A stretch of 64,000 nucleotides of DNA from SPDF01 sp963812085 (GTDB lineage Bacteria; Gemmatimonadota; Gemmatimonadetes; Gemmatimonadales; GWC2-71-9), in assembly GCA_963812085.1 (NCBI GenBank), contig CAWETL010000004.1:62001-126000 (forward strand). The letters run 5' to 3'. Shown here one piece after another: positions 61,082 to 64,000 of the stretch. The position numbers and the translations under genes were made by a program. Numbering within the stretch: position 1 is the stretch's first letter; every line of letters starts with the position of its first letter. Under the pieces are notes generated by a model. The model was not told the DNA's origin and made no database searches. It saw nothing but the letters and a program-made list of their open reading frames with translations.

Positions 61082-62764
61082 ATGCCATCCTCATTCCCGC
61101 TGATGCCGCGTCGCGGCCTCGTCACCCTGCTCCTCCTGGCCGGCGCGCTGCCGGCTTGCTCTCGTGTGCCGGAGGCCGCCGTGGTGGCCTTCGGCCGGGT
61201 CTGGACCGGCAATCCCGAGCAGCCCTGGGCGGGTGGCGTCGCCCTGCGGGGCGACACCGTCGTGGCCGTGGGCGACAGCAGCGACATCGCGCGCTACGTC
61301 GGGACGGCGACGCAAGTCCTGTCGGCCGCGGGCGCCATGGTCGTGCCCGGCTTCATGGACGCCCACACCCATTTTCTCGACGGAGGATTCCAGCTCGCCA
61401 GCGTGGACCTGCGGAGCGCCGCCACGCCGGCGGAGTTCACGGCGCGGATCAAGGCGTTCGCCTCCGAACGCAAGCCCGGCGAGTGGATCATCGGGGGCGA
61501 CTGGGACCACGAGAACTGGCCAGGCGGCGCCCTGCCGACGAGGAGCTGGATCGACTCCGTCACGCCCGACAACCCCGTCTTCGTCAACCGCCTCGACGGT
61601 CACATGGCGCTGGCCAACAGCGCGGCGCTCCGCGCCGCTGGCGTCACCCGGGCCACGAAGGACGTACCCGGCGGCGAGATCGTCCGCGATCCGCGTACCG
61701 GAGAGCCGACCGGCATCCTCAAGGACAACGCGCTGAACTTGGTCTACGGTGCCATGCCGGCGCCCACCGACGCCCAGCAGGACGCCGCGCTGGCCCGCGC
61801 ACTCGCCTTCGCGGGGTCCAAAGGCGTCACCGCGGTCAATTACATGAGCGCGCCGGCCGCGTGGCTCGGCGCCTTCCAGCGCGCAAAGGCGGCGGGCACC
61901 CTGACCGTGCGCACCAAGATGTTCTTCCCGATTGAACGCTGGCGCTGGGTGGCCGACACTGTGGCCAAGGCCGGTCCCGGCGACGACTGGCTCCGGATCG
62001 ACGGCGTGAAGGGCTACATGGACGGCTCCCTCGGCTCGACCACGGCGCTCTTCTTCGATCCCTACCTCGACGCCCCGAAGACGCGCGGGCTCCTCACCAC
62101 GCCGCTCGACTCGATCCGCCGCTGGGTCCAGTCGTCCGACTCCGCCGGCCTCCAGGTCGCGGTCCACGCCATCGGCGACCGGGCCAACGCGTTGATCCTC
62201 GACGTGTACGACTCGGTGGCGCTCGTCAACGGCGCCCGGGACCGCCGCTTCCGGATCGAGCACGCGCAGCATCTCCGGCCGGCTGACATCACGCGCATCG
62301 CGCGCACCAACGTCATTCCGTCGATGCAGCCCTACCACGCGATCGACGACGGACGGTGGGCGGCCAAGCGGATCGACAGCACCCGGCTGGCCACGACCTA
62401 CGCCTTCCGCGACCTGATCGACCAGGGGGCGCACCTCGGCTTCGGCTCCGACTGGACCGTCGCCCCGATCGACCCGCTGCTCGGCATCTACGCAGCCGTG
62501 ACGCGCCGGACGCTCGACGGCAAGAACCCCGAGGGATGGTTCCCGGCCCAGAAGATCACGGTGGCGGAGGCGCTCAGGGCCTACACCACCGAAAACGCGT
62601 ACGGGGTCTTCGCCGAGGGGCGCCGCGGCGTGCTCAAGCCCGGGGCGCGCGCCGACCTCGTGCTGCTCGACCGGGACCTCACCCTGATCCCGCCGACCGA
62701 CATCCCGAACACGCGGGTCTTGGTGACTGTGGCCGGTGGCCGGGTGGTGTACCGGGCGCCGTGA
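61082..62764 (+). CDS. YtcJ-like amidohydrolase lipoprotein
   Basis: A 560-residue metal-dependent hydrolase carrying a lipoprotein signal (LVTLLLLAGALPAC). The first metal ligands are in VPGFMDAHTHFLDGG, then KGYMDGSLGS, VAVHAIGDRANALIL, RIEHAQHL and LGFGSDWTVAPIDPL, which is the full amidohydrolase-3 set. The composite beta-sandwich at both ends of the chain is typical. Substrates of this group include N-acyl compounds and cyclic amides, so the exact one is unknown. Lipid anchoring puts it in the periplasm. Confidence 0.92.
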   Translation: MPSSFPLMPRRGLVTLLLLAGALPACSRVPEAAVVAFGRVWTGNPEQPWAGGVALRGDTVVAVGDSSDIARYVGTATQVLSAAGAMVVPGFMDAHTHFLDGGFQLASVDLRSAATPAEFTARIKAFASERKPGEWIIGGDWDHENWPGGALPTRSWIDSVTPDNPVFVNRLDGHMALANSAALRAAGVTRATKDVPGGEIVRDPRTGEPTGILKDNALNLVYGAMPAPTDAQQDAALARALAFAGSKGVTAVNYMSAPAAWLGAFQRAKAAGTLTVRTKMFFPIERWRWVADTVAKAGPGDDWLRIDGVKGYMDGSLGSTTALFFDPYLDAPKTRGLLTTPLDSIRRWVQSSDSAGLQVAVHAIGDRANALILDVYDSVALVNGARDRRFRIEHAQHLRPADITRIARTNVIPSMQPYHAIDDGRWAAKRIDSTRLATTYAFRDLIDQGAHLGFGSDWTVAPIDPLLGIYAAVTRRTLDGKNPEGWFPAQKITVAEALRAYTTENAYGVFAEGRRGVLKPGARADLVLLDRDLTLIPPTDIPNTRVLVTVAGGRVVYRAP

Positions 62765-62771
62765 TGGCCAG

Positions 62772-62798
62772 GGCTCCCCGGAGGGGTTTCCGGGGGCC
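62772..62798 (+). terminator. Hairpin after amidohydrolase gene
   Basis: GGC-t-CCCCGG / CCGGGG-GCC (62772-62798) with an eight-base loop and one bulged T, followed by TTCACCCCTTCTTC. It lies eight bases after the stop and likely ends the transcript. Confidence 0.6.
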
Positions 62799-62923
62799 TT
62801 CACCCCTTCTTCATCCGAGGCTTGAAAGACCGGGTCCGCGGCTTTCTCCGGCGGTCGCGCCGGGCTATGTTGTAGGGTCGATTTCCAGCGGCCGTTCCCG
62901 TTCCCGCCGAGGGTGACACCCCC

Positions 62924-64000
62924 ATGGCCACTCGTACGTCGGCGCCCACGAAGAGCGCTCCGTCCTCTCGCCTCGACAAGGCGGAATTGCTGGAAATGTG
63001 CCGGCTGATCCTGCTTTCGCGCCGGATCGACGACCGCGAAATCCAGCTCAAGCGACAGAACAAGATCTTCTTCCAGATTTCCGGCGCCGGCCACGAGGCC
63101 GTCCTGGTGGCCGCTTCGAAGGTGTTCCGCCCCGCCTACGACTGGTTCTACACCTACTATCGCGACCGGGCGCTCTGTCTCGGCCTGGGCATGACCGCCA
63201 CGGAACAGCTGCTCTCGGCGGTGGGCGCGGCCGACGACCCGAATTCCGGCGGGCGGCAGATGCCGTCCCACTGGGGCCACAAGGACCTCAACATCGTCTC
63301 GGCGTCGAGCCCCACAGGCACCCAGTTCCTGCAGGCGGTCGGGTGCGCGGAGGCGTGGCTCCGGTTCAGCCGGATCCCCGGGATTCCGGGCGCCGACGCG
63401 CTCTATCACGGCGACGAGGTGGTCTTCTGCTCCACCGGCGACGGCACCACCAGCCAGGGCGAGTTCTGGGAGTCGCTCAACACGGCGTGCAACCTCAAGC
63501 TGCCGGTGGTCTATCTCGTCGAGGACAACGGCTACGCCATCTCGACCCCGGTCGAGGTCAACACCGCCGGCGGGTCCATCTCCAAGCTCGTCGCCGGATT
63601 CCCGGGCCTCTTCATCCAGGAAGTGGACGGGTGCGATCCCCTCGCCTCGTACGACGTGCTGAGCCGCGCAGTCGAGTACTGCCGGCAGCGGAAGGGCCCG
63701 GCGCTGGTCCACGCGCACGTCATCCGGCCCTATAGCCATTCGCTCTCGGACGATGAAGTCAACTACCGTACACCGGCGGAACGGGCGGCCGAGGCCGAAC
63801 GGGATCCGACGGTCACCTTTCCTCGCTGGCTCGTGGCGCAGGGCATTGCGTCCCAGGCCGAAATCGAGCGGATCCAGGCGAAGGTCGCGGAGGAGGTCGA
63901 CGTCGCCACCGATACCGCGCTCGCCTCTCCGCAGCCCGGCACCGACACCATCTACCAGTTCGTGTACTCGCCGGACGTGGACCCGACCTCCGAGCAGTTC
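62924..64000 (+). CDS. 2-oxo-acid dehydrogenase E1 component (3' partial)
   Basis: The frame runs from ATG 62924 past the window end, so at least 359 residues are encoded. It is the ThDP-binding alpha part of a branched-chain 2-oxo-acid or pyruvate dehydrogenase: LLSRRIDDREIQLKRQNKIF, GAGHEAVLVAAS, YRDRALCLGLGMTATEQLL, and the ThDP motif STGDGTTSQGEFWESLN with VEDNGYAIS. The visible chain is already as long as a usual alpha subunit and still open, so it could be an alpha-beta fusion. A TATGTT -10-like element lies at 62866-62871. Confidence 0.9.
   Translation, partial: MATRTSAPTKSAPSSRLDKAELLEMCRLILLSRRIDDREIQLKRQNKIFFQISGAGHEAVLVAASKVFRPAYDWFYTYYRDRALCLGLGMTATEQLLSAVGAADDPNSGGRQMPSHWGHKDLNIVSASSPTGTQFLQAVGCAEAWLRFSRIPGIPGADALYHGDEVVFCSTGDGTTSQGEFWESLNTACNLKLPVVYLVEDNGYAISTPVEVNTAGGSISKLVAGFPGLFIQEVDGCDPLASYDVLSRAVEYCRQRKGPALVHAHVIRPYSHSLSDDEVNYRTPAERAAEAERDPTVTFPRWLVAQGIASQAEIERIQAKVAEEVDVATDTALASPQPGTDTIYQFVYSPDVDPTSEQF

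Overview
The window is about 70% GC, densely coding DNA from a Gram-negative bacterium. The signs are lipoproteins with clear lipoboxes, an Omp85-like outer-membrane barrel, chemotaxis and two-component proteins, and no phage or plasmid genes. The combination of a single-chain KGD-type 2-oxoglutarate dehydrogenase, futalosine-pathway menaquinone synthesis (MqnD), carotenoid genes beside a CarH-like regulator, a DUF3300/DUF2950 pair and many zinc-ribbon or HEAT proteins fits Gemmatimonadota best. That placement is inference from gene content, because no rRNA is present. All the genes look chromosomal. Four genes carry single apparent frameshifts, three of them within 31.3-36.3 kb, so some caution about base-level accuracy is needed.

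Layout. 0-2.8 kb: the end of a TolB-like propeller protein, signal peptidase I and small zinc-ribbon and lysine-rich proteins. 2.8-5.7 kb: a periplasmic binding lipoprotein translationally coupled to a chemoreceptor. 5.7-10.5 kb: cold-shock protein, Ogt repair enzyme, a large secreted LVIVD/Ig-like protein and two hypotheticals. 10.5-11.0 kb: no gene, but a promoter, a run of hairpins and a terminator that look like an independent non-coding RNA. 11.0-15.9 kb: an HD-domain nuclease, small regulators, a pseudopilin, a receiver/MerR pair and LemA with an M48 protease. 15.9-22.2 kb: a four-gene overlapping minus-strand operon (receiver, giant HEAT-repeat membrane protein, processive glycosyltransferase, receiver-HisKA protein without an ATPase domain), followed by an HD-GYP c-di-GMP phosphodiesterase. 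23.5-29.1 kb: MqnD, zinc-ribbon/TPR protein, Omp85-like barrel, a polytopic haem-copper-oxidase-like protein and tRNA-Cys.

29.2-36.6 kb: DUF2950/DUF3300, glutamyl-Q tRNA(Asp) synthetase, a dicarboxylate symporter, transketolase and a small secreted protein. 36.7-41.3 kb: light-regulated carotenoid cassette (CarH-like B12 photoreceptor, CrtI, a phytoene synthase fused to an acyltransferase, and a DUF2269 membrane protein). 41.5-48.9 kb: a small HNH protein, the 1201-residue KGD enzyme, and a second binding-protein/sensor pair, this time with a hybrid histidine kinase. 48.9-57.7 kb: GlpD, a methyltransferase, the FadI-FadJ beta-oxidation operon, an M28 peptidase and Rho preceded by an HExxH lipoprotein. 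58.1-64 kb: proline dehydrogenase, RsgA, a palindromic interspersed repeat, a MazG-like enzyme, an amidohydrolase lipoprotein and the start of a 2-oxo-acid dehydrogenase E1.

Common themes. Genes are packed with 1-8 base overlaps (ATGA, GTGA, TGATG), which implies translational coupling. Recognisable promoters share a TANNTT -10 element, often so near the start codon that the mRNA would be almost leaderless. Sensing is the largest functional class: two binding-protein/sensor pairs, at least five receiver-domain proteins, a light sensor and a c-di-GMP phosphodiesterase. The least explained loci are the HEAT/glycosyltransferase operon, the CrtB-acyltransferase fusion, the binding-protein/sensor pairs and the putative RNA at 10.64-10.99 kb.
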